Positions 14,338 to 23,610 of a stretch of 64,000 bases of DNA are shown piece by piece; position 1 is the stretch's first letter, and each line of letters starts with the position of its first letter. The stretch covers positions 186,001-250,000 of the forward strand of contig JAXMCK010000005.1 of the NCBI GenBank assembly GCA_046349395.1. The letters run 5' to 3'. The notes under the pieces were generated by a model that saw only the letters and a program-made list of their open reading frames with translations, did no database searches and was not told where the DNA came from. The position numbers were made by a program, and so were the translations under genes. This DNA comes from JAXMCK01 sp046349395 (GTDB lineage: Bacteria > Pseudomonadota > Alphaproteobacteria > Geminicoccales > Geminicoccaceae).

Positions 14338-16980
14338 GTGGGGGACGTGAGGCAGGTCGCCTCCGAGAAGGAGATGCGCGCCGAGATCGAGCGGCTGACC
14401 CTCGCCAATGAGCGGTTGAGCCAGGAGAACACGCGGCTGCGGCGCCAGTTCGACGTGCTCTTCGCCTTCGTCGGCCTGCTTTCGCCCGCCGGAATCCTCC
14501 TCGAAGCGAACGAGGCTGCACTGCGCGCGGCCGGAATCGCCGCCGAAGACGTCCTCGGCAAGCCGTTCTGGGACTGCTGGTGGTGGTCCCACGACGGGAC
14601 CGTGCAGGATCAGCTCGAGAATGCCATCCAGCGTGCGGCCCAGGGCGAGACGGTCCGGTACGACGTCATGGTGCGGATGCGCGACGGCCTCATGCCGATC
14701 GACTTCCAGCTGGCACCTCTGCGCGACGAGCGGGGGCGCATCGCATATCTGGTGCCGTCCGCGGTCGACGTCACCGCCCGCGACCGCATCGAGCATCGGC
14801 TCCAGGAGCGCGAGGCCGAGTTGGGCCGAGCACTGGCCCGCAAGAAGCTGGCGATGGACGCCGCGCATTGCGGCACCTGGGAATGGGACATGGCGTCCGA
14901 CACCGTCTTCTGGTCGGACGAGATGTGCGCGCTGTTCGGCCTGGAGCCCGCCGACTTCGACAGCACCCGCGGCGGCTTTTTGAGCCTCGTCCTGCCGGAG
15001 GACCGGCCGCGCCTGCTGCGGACCATGGAGGACGCGCTGGCCGGCCGGAAGGATTACGAGGCCGAGTACCGCATCCGCCACCCAGACGGGGCGATCCGCT
15101 GGTTCTACGCCCGCGGCCTCGTCAACCGCGAGCCAGACGGGACCCCGCGCGAGGTCACGGGCATCTGCATCGACGTCACCTCCAGCCGCTCCACGGCGGA
15201 CGCGCTGCGCAGCATCGAGCAGGAGGCGAAGGAGCGCATCGGCGAGCTGAACTCGCTCTACGAGCAGGCCCCGATCGGCCTCGGCCTGTTCGACCGCGAT
15301 CTCCGCGTCGTCCGCATCAACAAGCACCTCGCCGACATGAACGGCTTCCCGGTCGAGGCGCATCTGGGGCGCCGGATCTTCGACCTCGTGCCGGACGTGC
15401 AGGAGGCGGCCGAGCCCGTCCTCAGGGGTGTGCTCGACTCCGGCGAAGCCGTCCGGGACATCATGCTGGAGGGCGAGACGGCGCGCGAGCCGGGGGTGCG
15501 GCGCAACTGGATCGAGCAGTTCTACCCGGTGCGTGACGTCGGCGGCGCCGTCATCGGCGTCGGCACCATCTGCCAGGAGATCACCGAACAGCTCCGTGCC
15601 ACGCGGGCCCTGCAGGAGAGCGAGCAGCGCTTCCGCCAGGCGATCGTGACCGCGGCCGTCCCGATCATGCTGCACGCCGAGGACGACGAGATCCTGGCCG
15701 TGAGCGAGGGCCTGCTGACGACGACCGGCTTCACCCGCGAGGAGCTGAAGCGCTTTCCGGACTGGCTCCGCCTCGCCTACGGCGACAAGGCGCAAGAATA
15801 TGCCGAGCGGACCGCGATGCGGTTCCGCGAGGGCCTTCCTGTCCCCGGGGTCGAGGTGCGCGTCCGCACGCGTGGCTTCGGCGAGCGGATCTGGGTCCTC
15901 AACGCCTCCGCACCTGCCATGTTGTCCGACGGTCGGCGCTATCTCATCAGCATCGCCAACGACATCACCGACCTGCGCGAGAAGGAAGGGGCTCTCCAGG
16001 AGAGCGAGGGTCGCCTGCGCCAGATCGCCGAGACGATCGACCAGGTGGCCTGGATCGCCGAGCCCGAGCGGCGGCGTATGCTCTATGTCAGCCCCGCCTA
16101 CGAGCGGATCTGGGGCCGGCCCGTCCAGGACCTCTACGACCGCTTCGACGCCTGGGGCCAGTCGATCCACGAAGCCGACCGCGCCAAGGTCGCGGAAGCG
16201 TTCGCCAAGGTCATGAGCGAGGGCTTCGACGTCGAGTACCGGATCGTCCGCCCCGACGGCGAGATCCGCTGGATCGCCGACCGCGGCCGGGCGGTGCGCA
16301 CCGGCCCCGGTCGCCGCCGTCGGGCGGCGGGCGTCGCCAGCGACATCACCGCCCGCCGCCGCTCCGAGGAGCATCGCGAGCTCCTGGTCCGCGAGCTCAG
16401 CCACCGCATCAAGAACATGCTGGCCGTGGTCACCGCCCTCGCCCGCGAGAGCGGCCGCCGTGCGGACAATGTCGACGAGATGACGGAGATCCTGAACGGC
16501 CGCCTCGGTGCGCTTGGGGCGGCTCTCGATCTCCTCACCTATGGCGGCTGGCAGGGTGCGCGGCTGCGCGATCTCGTCCGCACCGGGCTTGCCGGCTACC
16601 TGCCCGAGCGCTTCGAGGTCGAGCTGCCCGAGGTCATGTTCCTGCCCGAGGCGGCCCAGGACCTGGCCCTGGCGCTGCACGAGCTGGTCACCAACGCGTC
16701 GAAGTACGGGGCGCTGAGCCGACCGGCCGGCAGGGTGGCCATCAAGGGCGACATCGACGAGGGCATCCTGACGCTGGTCTGGGCCGAGGATGGCGGGCCG
16801 CCGATCACCACCGAGCCCGAGCGCGGCTTCGGTACGCTCCTGATCGAGACCCTCCTCACCCACCGCCACGGCGGCAAGGTGACGCTCGAGTGGCGGCCGT
16901 CCGGCCTCGCCTGCTCCATCGTGCTGGAGCTGACCCGCCTCTCCGGCGGCAAGGCGGCCGGGAACGTCAGGACGGCGTGA
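14338..16980 (+). CDS. HWE-family sensor histidine kinase with five PAS domains
   Basis: An 880 aa soluble kinase. The start is a GTG at 14338 or 14347. After a short coiled coil (residues about 12-45) come five PAS/PAC-like units at roughly 45-150, 165-285, 300-425, 430-550 and 560-680. The kinase core follows: the phospho-acceptor His689 in RELSHRIKNMLAVV, the N-box ALHELVTNASKYGALS, and the WAEDGGPP segment that gives the HWE family its name. No membrane segment or receiver domain is seen, so it senses something in the cytoplasm and needs a separate response regulator, which is not adjacent. Its last codons overlap the start of the first cyclase gene (GTGA), implying coupling. Confidence 0.93.
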   Translation: MGDVRQVASEKEMRAEIERLTLANERLSQENTRLRRQFDVLFAFVGLLSPAGILLEANEAALRAAGIAAEDVLGKPFWDCWWWSHDGTVQDQLENAIQRAAQGETVRYDVMVRMRDGLMPIDFQLAPLRDERGRIAYLVPSAVDVTARDRIEHRLQEREAELGRALARKKLAMDAAHCGTWEWDMASDTVFWSDEMCALFGLEPADFDSTRGGFLSLVLPEDRPRLLRTMEDALAGRKDYEAEYRIRHPDGAIRWFYARGLVNREPDGTPREVTGICIDVTSSRSTADALRSIEQEAKERIGELNSLYEQAPIGLGLFDRDLRVVRINKHLADMNGFPVEAHLGRRIFDLVPDVQEAAEPVLRGVLDSGEAVRDIMLEGETAREPGVRRNWIEQFYPVRDVGGAVIGVGTICQEITEQLRATRALQESEQRFRQAIVTAAVPIMLHAEDDEILAVSEGLLTTTGFTREELKRFPDWLRLAYGDKAQEYAERTAMRFREGLPVPGVEVRVRTRGFGERIWVLNASAPAMLSDGRRYLISIANDITDLREKEGALQESEGRLRQIAETIDQVAWIAEPERRRMLYVSPAYERIWGRPVQDLYDRFDAWGQSIHEADRAKVAEAFAKVMSEGFDVEYRIVRPDGEIRWIADRGRAVRTGPGRRRRAAGVASDITARRRSEEHRELLVRELSHRIKNMLAVVTALARESGRRADNVDEMTEILNGRLGALGAALDLLTYGGWQGARLRDLVRTGLAGYLPERFEVELPEVMFLPEAAQDLALALHELVTNASKYGALSRPAGRVAIKGDIDEGILTLVWAEDGGPPITTEPERGFGTLLIETLLTHRHGGKVTLEWRPSGLACSIVLELTRLSGGKAAGNVRTA

Positions 16981-19121
16981 GCCCGACCGAGCAGGAGACG
17001 CCTTCCGCGCGCCCGGCGCCCTACGGCGCACCCTCGGCGTTCCGCATCCTGCTCCGGACCAACATCCTGGCCGTGATGCTGCTCGTGGTGCTCAGCGTGT
17101 CGCTGGCGCTGATCGGGTTCGCCGGCTACGCCGCGCGCCGTGCCGCGCTCGTCACCGCCTCGGCATTGATGGAGGAGTCCGGCGAGAAGACGCTGGGGCA
17201 TCTCCGCCTCCATCTCGTGCCGCCGCTCTCGGTGGTCGAAGTCGCAGCCGCCGCCCGCCGGGTCTGGGAGCCGCCCACCGAGGCCGGGCATCCGGCCGAG
17301 CGGCTGCTCTTGGACATCACGACCAAGTTCCCCCAGGTCTATTTCATGTTCATCGGCTACAGCGATGGACAGCTGTTCCAGGTCTGGAACCTCGGCCCCG
17401 ACGACTCCTCGCTGCGACGCGTGCTGAAGGCGCCGGCGGCGGCCACGCATGCGGCCCGCGCGGTGCTGCGCCCACCGGACGGGGTCCCGCGGGAGGTCTG
17501 GCGCTACTTCGGTGGCGGCGATCGGGTCATCGGCCAGCGCATCGTCGAGCCCAGCACCTTCGATGCGCGCACCCGGCCCTGGTACGCGCCCGCCATGGCG
17601 AGCCCGCGGCTGATCCGGACGGAGCCCTACCGCTTCTCCGAGACCGGCCAGATGGGTATCACCGCAGCACAGCGATTTCTCGACGGGACCGGCGGCGTGA
17701 TCGGCATCGCCGTCTCGATCGATGAGATCGACACCTTCCTGCACAACCAGCCCCTGGTCCACGACAAGGGGCTGATGGTGATCTTCCGTCACGACGGCGA
17801 GATCATCGCCAGCTCGGGCTCGCTCGACGACGACAGCACCCGGCCGCAGCTGCCCCACCTGCAGTCGCTGCTCGATCCGCTGGCCGAGGCACTGGCCGAT
17901 CCCGTCCAGAAGCACGAGTTCGATCGCACGCTGGAGATCGGCGTTCACGGCGTGCCCGCCGTCGCCCGCCTGATGCCACTGCCTTTGACGCTCGGCGACG
18001 ACACCTTCCTCGGCATCATCGTGCCTGCGAGCCAATTCACCCGCGACATCGACGCCATCGTGCAGAAGAGTGCGATCGTCTCGGCGATCATCGTCGGGCT
18101 GTTCGTCCCGGTCATGCTGCTGGCCTCGCGCATGATCGCCAACCCGCTGCGCCGGCTGCGCAACGAGGTCGAGCGGATCCGCCAGTTCCATCTCGAAGGC
18201 GGCGTCAATGTCCGCACGCGCCTGATCGAGGTCGACGACCTCGCCCGCGCCACCGCCGCCATGAAGTCGACGCTCCGCAGCTTCACCCGCTACGTGCCGC
18301 GCGACCTCGTCCGCGAATTGATCGAGACCGGTACCGAGGTCGACCAGGGTGGCGAGCGCCGCGAACTGACCATCCTCTTCTCCGACATCGAGGGCTTCAC
18401 CGACGTCGCCGAGGACACGCCCCCGGAAGCCCTGATGCTGGGCCTGTCCGACTATTTCGTGGCGCTGACCCGCGCCCTTCAGGAGGAAGGGGCGACGATC
18501 GACAAATTCATCGGCGACGCGGTCATGGCGTTCTGGAACGCCCCCGTGCACCGCGAGGACCATGCCGCCGCGGCCTGCCGCGCCGCGCTCCGTGCCGCCC
18601 GTGAGTCCCGCCGGCCCGAGCTGTGGGCCCGCATGGGCGGGCGACAGTTGCGCACCCGCTTCGGCGTCAACACGGGCGATGTCGTCGTCGGCCATGTCGG
18701 GGGTGGCGACCGCCTGTCCTACACGGCCATCGGTGCCGCCGTGAACCTCGCCTCAAGGCTGGAGAACCTGAACCGCTTCCTCGGCACCACCATCCTCGTC
18801 GCCGGGGCCACGGCGAGGCGGGCCGGCGACGGCTTCGTCTTCCGCACCGCGGGCCTCGTCCGCCCCAAGGGCATCGCCCGGCCGATCCGCGTCTTCGAGC
18901 TGCTGGGCGAGGCCGGTGATCCCATCACGCTCGACGTCCATGCCTGGGACCGCGGCATGGCGGCCTACCTTGCCCGGGACTGGGACACGGCGGAGGCGGC
19001 GTTCGCGACCGCACCGCCCGAGGATGCGCTGGCGGCTCACTACCGAGCGGCCGTGGCGCGGCTGCGCGCCGATCCGCCGGGACCCGACTGGACCGGGGTC
19101 GAGACCTTCGCGACCAAGTAG
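16977..19121 (+). CDS. Membrane-bound class III adenylate/guanylate cyclase, first of a tandem pair
   Basis: The start is the GTG at 16977, overlapping the kinase stop by GTGA, giving 714 aa. Layout: membrane helix at about 22-48, periplasmic dCache-like sensor (about 50-360, with VYFMFIGYSDGQLF and RTRPWYAPAM), a second helix near 365-385, a HAMP-like linker (NPLRRLRNEVERIRQF), then the catalytic domain. The cyclase shows LTILFSDIEGFTDVAE with the metal Asp, DKFIGDAVMAFWNAP with the second Asp, and GVNTGDVVVGHVGGGDRLSYTAIG. A C-terminal helical tail ends WTGVETFATK. Product (cAMP or cGMP) cannot be told from sequence. It is closely similar to the next gene over its whole length. Confidence 0.93.
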   Translation: MSPTEQETPSARPAPYGAPSAFRILLRTNILAVMLLVVLSVSLALIGFAGYAARRAALVTASALMEESGEKTLGHLRLHLVPPLSVVEVAAAARRVWEPPTEAGHPAERLLLDITTKFPQVYFMFIGYSDGQLFQVWNLGPDDSSLRRVLKAPAAATHAARAVLRPPDGVPREVWRYFGGGDRVIGQRIVEPSTFDARTRPWYAPAMASPRLIRTEPYRFSETGQMGITAAQRFLDGTGGVIGIAVSIDEIDTFLHNQPLVHDKGLMVIFRHDGEIIASSGSLDDDSTRPQLPHLQSLLDPLAEALADPVQKHEFDRTLEIGVHGVPAVARLMPLPLTLGDDTFLGIIVPASQFTRDIDAIVQKSAIVSAIIVGLFVPVMLLASRMIANPLRRLRNEVERIRQFHLEGGVNVRTRLIEVDDLARATAAMKSTLRSFTRYVPRDLVRELIETGTEVDQGGERRELTILFSDIEGFTDVAEDTPPEALMLGLSDYFVALTRALQEEGATIDKFIGDAVMAFWNAPVHREDHAAAACRAALRAARESRRPELWARMGGRQLRTRFGVNTGDVVVGHVGGGDRLSYTAIGAAVNLASRLENLNRFLGTTILVAGATARRAGDGFVFRTAGLVRPKGIARPIRVFELLGEAGDPITLDVHAWDRGMAAYLARDWDTAEAAFATAPPEDALAAHYRAAVARLRADPPGPDWTGVETFATK

Positions 19122-19173
19122 CGGGCCACCTCGCCGATTGATTTCGCGCCCGCGTTGACCCAGCCTCCGGGCG

Positions 19174-21285
19174 GTGGCTGCGGCAGGCACAGGGCATCGT
19201 TTCCGCATCCGGCTCAGGACCAACATCCTGGCCGTGATGCTGGCCCTCGTGCTCAGCCTCGCCTTGGCGCTGATCGGCTACGCCTTCTTCGCCGGACGGC
19301 GGGCCTCGCTCGAAGCCGCCAACGAGCTGATGGAGCAGTCGGGCCAGCACGCGCTCGCCCAATTCCGCCTCAGCATCATCCCCCCGCTCTCGATGGTGGA
19401 GGTCGCGGCCTCGGTCCGCCGGGTGTGGGATCCCCCGACCGAGGAGGGCGAGCCCGCCGAGCAGCTCCTTACCGACATCATCATGCGGTACCCGCAGATC
19501 TATTCGATCTTCATCGGCTACCGCGACGGGCGGATGTTCCAGGTCTTCGACCTCGGACCGCAGGATGTCGTCATGCGCGAGGCGCTGAAGGCGCCTGCGG
19601 GTGCCGACCACGCCACGCGGCTCGTCCTCAATCCCAGCACACCTCGTTCGAGCGAGATCTGGCGATTTCTCGGCCCTGATGGGCAGGAGATCGACCGCCG
19701 CGTCTTCTCGCCCACGAGCTACGACCCGCGCGAGCGGCCCTGGTTCAAGGCGGCGATGGCCAGCGACGACATCGTGCGGACCGGCCCCTATCGCTTCGTG
19801 TCGACCGGTGAAACCGGCATCACGGCGACCAAGCGCTTCACCGAGGGTGTCGGCGGTGCGGTCGGCATGGACATCGCGCTGACCGATCTCGCCCGCTACT
19901 TGCGGCAGGATCCCGTCGCCCGCGAGCAGGGCCTGATGCTCCTCTTCCGCCACGACGGCCTCGTCATGGCGAGTTCGCGCCCGCTCGCCGAGACGGGCAC
20001 GCGCCCCGAGATGCCGGCGCTGGCCACGACCAGCGACCCACTGGCCAAGGCGCTGTCCGGCCCGCTCCGGCGCGGCGAGATCGAGCGTCCGCTCCAGCTC
20101 GCGATCGACGGCACCAGCTATGTCGCGAGGCTCACGGCGCTGCCGCTGACGCTGGGCGACACGACCTATCTCGGCATCGTCGTCCCGGTGCAGCGCTTCA
20201 CCAAGACGATGGACATCATTCTCGGCCGCAGTGCCGTCGTGTCCGCCGTCATCGTGCTGCTGTTCCTGCCCATCATGCTGCTGACCTCACGGATGATCGC
20301 GACACCGCTGCGCAAGCTGCGCGACGAGGTGGAGCGGATCCGGCGGTTCGACCTCGAGGGCGGTGTCGAGGTGAAGACCCGCCTCGTCGAGGTCGACGAT
20401 CTGGCCAAGTCCACGGCCGCCATGAAATCGGCGCTGCGCGGCTTCACCCACTTCGTGCCGCGCGATCTCGTGCGCGACCTCATCGCCACCGGCACCGACC
20501 CCGTGGTCGGCGGCGAGCGCCGCGAGTGCACGCTGCTGTTCTCCGACATCGCGGGCTTCACCGACCTCGCCGAGGATGCCGACCCCGAGGAGCTGATGCT
20601 GGGCCTCTCGGACTATTTCGCCGCCCTCACCGACGTCCTCCAGCAGGAGGGCGGCACCATCGACAAGTTCATCGGCGACGCGGTGATGGCGATCTGGAAC
20701 GCCCCCGCCCTCACCCCCGACCACCCGGTTGCCGCCTGCCGGGCCGCGCTCCGCGCCGCGCGCGAGATCAAGCGGCCGGAGCTGTGGGCGAAGCTCGGCG
20801 GCAGGCCGCGCCGGACCCGGTTCGGCATCCACACGGGCGAGGTCGTCGTCGGCCAGATCGGCGGCGGCGACCGCCTCTCCTACACCGCGATCGGTGCCAC
20901 GGTGAACCTGGCGGCCCGGCTGGAGAGCCTGAACCGGCACCTCGGCACGAACATCCTGATCTCGGAGGCGACGGCCGACCGATGTGCCGGCGTCTTCCTC
21001 GTCCGCACCGCCGGCCTCGTCCGACCCAAGGGCCTGCAGCGACCGCTCCGCGTCTACGAACTGCTGGCCGAGGCCGGCGACGCGGCAACGGCCGGAAGCG
21101 TCGTCCGCTGGGAGCAGGCGTTCGCCGCCTATCTGCGGCGGGACTGGGACGCGGCCGAGCAAGGTTTCACAGCCGCCGGCAACGACGACCGGCTGGCCGG
21201 CTTCTACGTCGACTCGGTCCGCACCCACCGCACCGAGCCCCCGGACGAGGGCTGGACGGGGGTGCTGACCTTCACAACCAAGTAG
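19174..21285 (+). CDS. Membrane-bound class III adenylate/guanylate cyclase, second of a tandem pair
   Basis: A 703 aa paralogue of the preceding protein with the same order: membrane helix, dCache-like periplasmic sensor (YSIFIGYRDGRMF, RERPWFKAAM), second helix, HAMP-like linker and cyclase domain (CTLLFSDIAGFTDLAE, DKFIGDAVMAIWNAP, GIHTGEVVVGQIGGGDRLSY), then the tail ending WTGVLTFTTK. The start is a GTG at 19174 (MAAAGTGHRFRIRLRTNILAVM). The gap after the first cyclase is 52 bp. Catalytic metal residues are kept in both copies, while the sensor domains have diverged more, so the pair may read different signals into the same second messenger. It ends 1 bp from the convergent transporter gene. 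Confidence 0.93.
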   Translation: MAAAGTGHRFRIRLRTNILAVMLALVLSLALALIGYAFFAGRRASLEAANELMEQSGQHALAQFRLSIIPPLSMVEVAASVRRVWDPPTEEGEPAEQLLTDIIMRYPQIYSIFIGYRDGRMFQVFDLGPQDVVMREALKAPAGADHATRLVLNPSTPRSSEIWRFLGPDGQEIDRRVFSPTSYDPRERPWFKAAMASDDIVRTGPYRFVSTGETGITATKRFTEGVGGAVGMDIALTDLARYLRQDPVAREQGLMLLFRHDGLVMASSRPLAETGTRPEMPALATTSDPLAKALSGPLRRGEIERPLQLAIDGTSYVARLTALPLTLGDTTYLGIVVPVQRFTKTMDIILGRSAVVSAVIVLLFLPIMLLTSRMIATPLRKLRDEVERIRRFDLEGGVEVKTRLVEVDDLAKSTAAMKSALRGFTHFVPRDLVRDLIATGTDPVVGGERRECTLLFSDIAGFTDLAEDADPEELMLGLSDYFAALTDVLQQEGGTIDKFIGDAVMAIWNAPALTPDHPVAACRAALRAAREIKRPELWAKLGGRPRRTRFGIHTGEVVVGQIGGGDRLSYTAIGATVNLAARLESLNRHLGTNILISEATADRCAGVFLVRTAGLVRPKGLQRPLRVYELLAEAGDAATAGSVVRWEQAFAAYLRRDWDAAEQGFTAAGNDDRLAGFYVDSVRTHRTEPPDEGWTGVLTFTTK

Positions 21286-21286
21286 C

Positions 21287-22228
21287 TCAGGCGGTGACCC
21301 TGGCCGGCTCGGCGGCGAGGGCTGCCGCCGCCTTGGCCCGCATCATCTCGCCGTGGATCGTGTAGAGGCCGCTCAGCACCACGACGCCGAGGCCGGCGAT
21401 CAGGAGCGGGGTCGGCCGGTCGCCGAACAGGAAGGCGCCGAACATCACGGCCCACAGCATCTGCGTGTACTGGAACGGTGCCACGACCGCCGCCGGGGCG
21501 TCGCGCGTCGCCATCACCAGCACCGCCTGCCCGCAGCCCATGAGCAGGCCCGCCAGAGCCATGAGCCCAAGCTCGTGGAACGTCGGCACGACGAAGGTGG
21601 AGGGAATCATCGGCGCCGAGGCCAGGATGATCGCCGTGAACACCGCGGTCAGGATCGAGGGCGTGGGCTCGCTGCCGCCGATCTTGCGCAGCACGAGGAA
21701 CGACACCGCACCGCAGAGCACGCCGCCCATGGCGAAGGCATGCCCGACGCCGAAGGCCGAGAAGTCGGGATTCAGCATCAGCATGACGCCGAGGAAGCCG
21801 ACGCCGGCCGCGGCCCAGCGGGCACCCGTGACGCGCTCGCCCAGCAGTGGGCCGGAAAGGGCCGTCACCAGGATCGGGCTCGTGAAGAGAATGGCATAGG
21901 CCTCGGACAGCGGCAGAAGCCCGAAGGCGCGCCACGCCATGATGGCACCGAGAGCGGTCAGCACGCCGCGGGTGGCGACGAGATGCCAGCGCCGGGGCAC
22001 GAGCGCCCACCAGCCGCCCTGGCTGCGCGTCATCGCCAGCACGGGCACGAAGGCGAAGAGGCTGAGCGTGGCCGCGATCTGGAACACCGAGAAGCGGCCG
22101 CTCGACAGCTTGATGAGGGCGTCCGCGGTCGAGAACGCAGCGTAGCTCAAGAGGGCGAAGCCGATTCCTTTGGCAATCGACGAAGTGCGCACCGCCGCCA
22201 GGGCACGGGAAATCATGTCTGCCTGCAA
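21287..22228 (-). CDS. DMT-superfamily (EamA) transporter
   Basis: A 313 aa inner-membrane protein with about ten hydrophobic helices arranged as two EamA repeats; the first repeat begins FALLSYAAFSTADALIKL and the second GHAFAMGGVLCGAVSFLVL. The conserved helix-3 block SEAYAILFTSPILVTALSGP, followed by LLGERV, is typical of this family of drug/metabolite exporters. Substrate cannot be predicted. The N-terminal Met could also be at 22216 (MISRALAAV). It is convergent with the second cyclase gene and has no obvious partner. Confidence 0.88.
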   Translation of the reverse strand: MQADMISRALAAVRTSSIAKGIGFALLSYAAFSTADALIKLSSGRFSVFQIAATLSLFAFVPVLAMTRSQGGWWALVPRRWHLVATRGVLTALGAIMAWRAFGLLPLSEAYAILFTSPILVTALSGPLLGERVTGARWAAAGVGFLGVMLMLNPDFSAFGVGHAFAMGGVLCGAVSFLVLRKIGGSEPTPSILTAVFTAIILASAPMIPSTFVVPTFHELGLMALAGLLMGCGQAVLVMATRDAPAAVVAPFQYTQMLWAVMFGAFLFGDRPTPLLIAGLGVVVLSGLYTIHGEMMRAKAAAALAAEPARVTA

Positions 22229-22274
22229 GATATGGGTCTAAGGCCCGGAATATGGTGGGTTTGCTGCAACGCAG

Positions 22275-22333
22275 CATGCGCGTTCTATGTAGATCACCCA
22301 TGCGCCCTAGCGGGTACGCTGTGGTGCATGCGC
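22275..22333. repeat. Three short direct repeats CATGCGC upstream of the EamA gene
   Basis: CATGCGC occurs at 22275-22281, 22299-22305 and 22327-22333, the last two extending to CATGCGCC. They lie within 110 bp upstream of the EamA start, in otherwise non-coding sequence, and could be regulator-binding half sites. Confidence 0.35.
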
Positions 22334-22397
22334 CATAGCAATGTGGCAGGAATGCGACGCTCGGGTCACGCCGCCTCAAGCGTCCATCAACGGCTAC

Positions 22398-23276
22398 TCA
22401 AGGCTCCTTCTGGAACAGCAGCCGACCGGCGCCGTCCTCTCCCTGGAAATCGAGCGCAAGCTTGCCCTGGAAGAACCCGAGACGGTTCACGCCCTGGAGT
22501 GCCGTCAGGTACCACCGCTCCAGCGTCATCAGCGGCTCGGGGCAGGCCATCATGGTGCCCGCAGCAGCGCCGATCTTGACCTCGTCCAAGGCCTTCATGG
22601 TGATCCCGGCCATGTAGCGATTGCACGCCGACTTCCCGGCCAGCCGCTCGCCGTCGACCTGGAGCGTGATCTCCGCGCCCGCGGGCACCGGATCCTCGTC
22701 GAAGGCGACCAGCCGCCAGACGGGCCCGGCGAGGTCGGCCAGCGTCAGCGGCCCCTCCTCCCGGCTGCCGGCATCGGCGAAGGCACCGTCCTTCAGGCTC
22801 AGCGCCACGTGCGTCTTCTGCGTCGGACAGCAGGCGCCGTCGCCGGGGCCAGCCGTGATCAGATCGACCAGCAGCTTGCCGTCCTCGATCGCCAGCGCCC
22901 GCGTCTGCGGCCGGTCACCGACACCGTAGGTCGCCAGCACCGTGGGCTTGCCATCGCGCACGCCGACCGCGGCGACATAGACGAAGGTGCCGCTCCCGCT
23001 GCCGTTCCACGCCAGCATCACCGCTCGTTCCGCCGTCCCGTCGCCGTCGAGATCGCCGACCGCTGTGGGTGCCGGAAGCAGCCAGACCTGCGTCCGCGAA
23101 CTGTCCCCATCGCCCGCCGGTGCCGACTCGTACCGACCGTCGACCAGCGTCACCGTCTGGTCGAAGACGTCCGGGTAGGTGAGATTGCCCGCCTCGGCGA
23201 AGGAGGGAGCATCCGCCGCGCGGGCGGACATGGCGGCGAGCATCGTCAACGCCGCGATCGCAACGGTCAGGCGCAC
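22398..23276 (-). CDS. Secreted META/HslJ-domain protein
   Basis: A 292 aa exported protein. I start it at the GTG at 23276, 4 bp after the glsB stop, because this gives a clean signal peptide (MRLTVAIAALTMLAAMSARA, cleaved before ADAPSF). The N-terminal half contains DLDGDGTAERAVMLAW, an FG-GAP-like Asp-rich loop. The C-terminal half is a META domain: WRLVAFDEDPVP, SACNRYMAGI and MMACPEPLMTLERWYL, as in the HslJ heat-shock lipoprotein. Members are found in the periplasm or outer membrane and are linked to stress and antibiotic tolerance, but no enzyme activity is known. No lipobox is present here. Confidence 0.82.
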   Translation of the reverse strand: MRLTVAIAALTMLAAMSARAADAPSFAEAGNLTYPDVFDQTVTLVDGRYESAPAGDGDSSRTQVWLLPAPTAVGDLDGDGTAERAVMLAWNGSGSGTFVYVAAVGVRDGKPTVLATYGVGDRPQTRALAIEDGKLLVDLITAGPGDGACCPTQKTHVALSLKDGAFADAGSREEGPLTLADLAGPVWRLVAFDEDPVPAGAEITLQVDGERLAGKSACNRYMAGITMKALDEVKIGAAAGTMMACPEPLMTLERWYLTALQGVNRLGFFQGKLALDFQGEDGAGRLLFQKEP

Positions 23277-23280
23277 CGCG

Positions 23281-23535
23281 TCAGGCCCGCTTGAACACGC
23301 GGATGATGGCGAGCAGCACGACCGCACCGATGACGGCGACCACGAGGCTGCCGAGCAGCCCGCCACCCTCGGCCAGGCCCAGCCAGTTGAAGATGAAGCC
23401 ACCGACGAAGGCGCCGACGACGCCGACGACGATGTTGCCGATGAGGCCGAAGCCGCCGCCGCTCATCAGGATTCCGGCGAGCCACCCGGCGACCGCGCCG
23501 ATGACGAGGAACAGAATGAGCGAGGTGCCGTCCAT
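23281..23535 (-). CDS. GlsB/YeaQ/YmgE-family stress-response membrane protein
   Basis: A small (84 aa) hydrophobic protein with three membrane segments rich in Gly: LFLVIGAVAGWLAGILM, NIVVGVVGAFVGGFIF and LVVAVIGAVVLLAII. The pattern GxGLIGNIVVGVVGA is the hallmark of the transglycosylase-associated/GlsB family. I use the Met at 23535 (MDGTSLILF). The exact role is unknown; relatives are stress induced. It lies directly upstream of the META-domain gene, and the two are probably co-transcribed, which suggests a shared stress role. Confidence 0.9.
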   Translation of the reverse strand: MDGTSLILFLVIGAVAGWLAGILMSGGGFGLIGNIVVGVVGAFVGGFIFNWLGLAEGGGLLGSLVVAVIGAVVLLAIIRVFKRA

Positions 23536-23610
23536 GGGGGCTCTCCGTGCAGGTGGTGCCGCCGGCATCATACAAGCCGGGCCGCCGTAACCTAGCCCGC
23601 TCTGACGCCC

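Noticed and set aside
14326..17031. Minus-strand frame of 901 codons opposite the HWE kinase
   Set aside because: Antisense shadow of a high-GC gene; no domain, start signal or context supports it.
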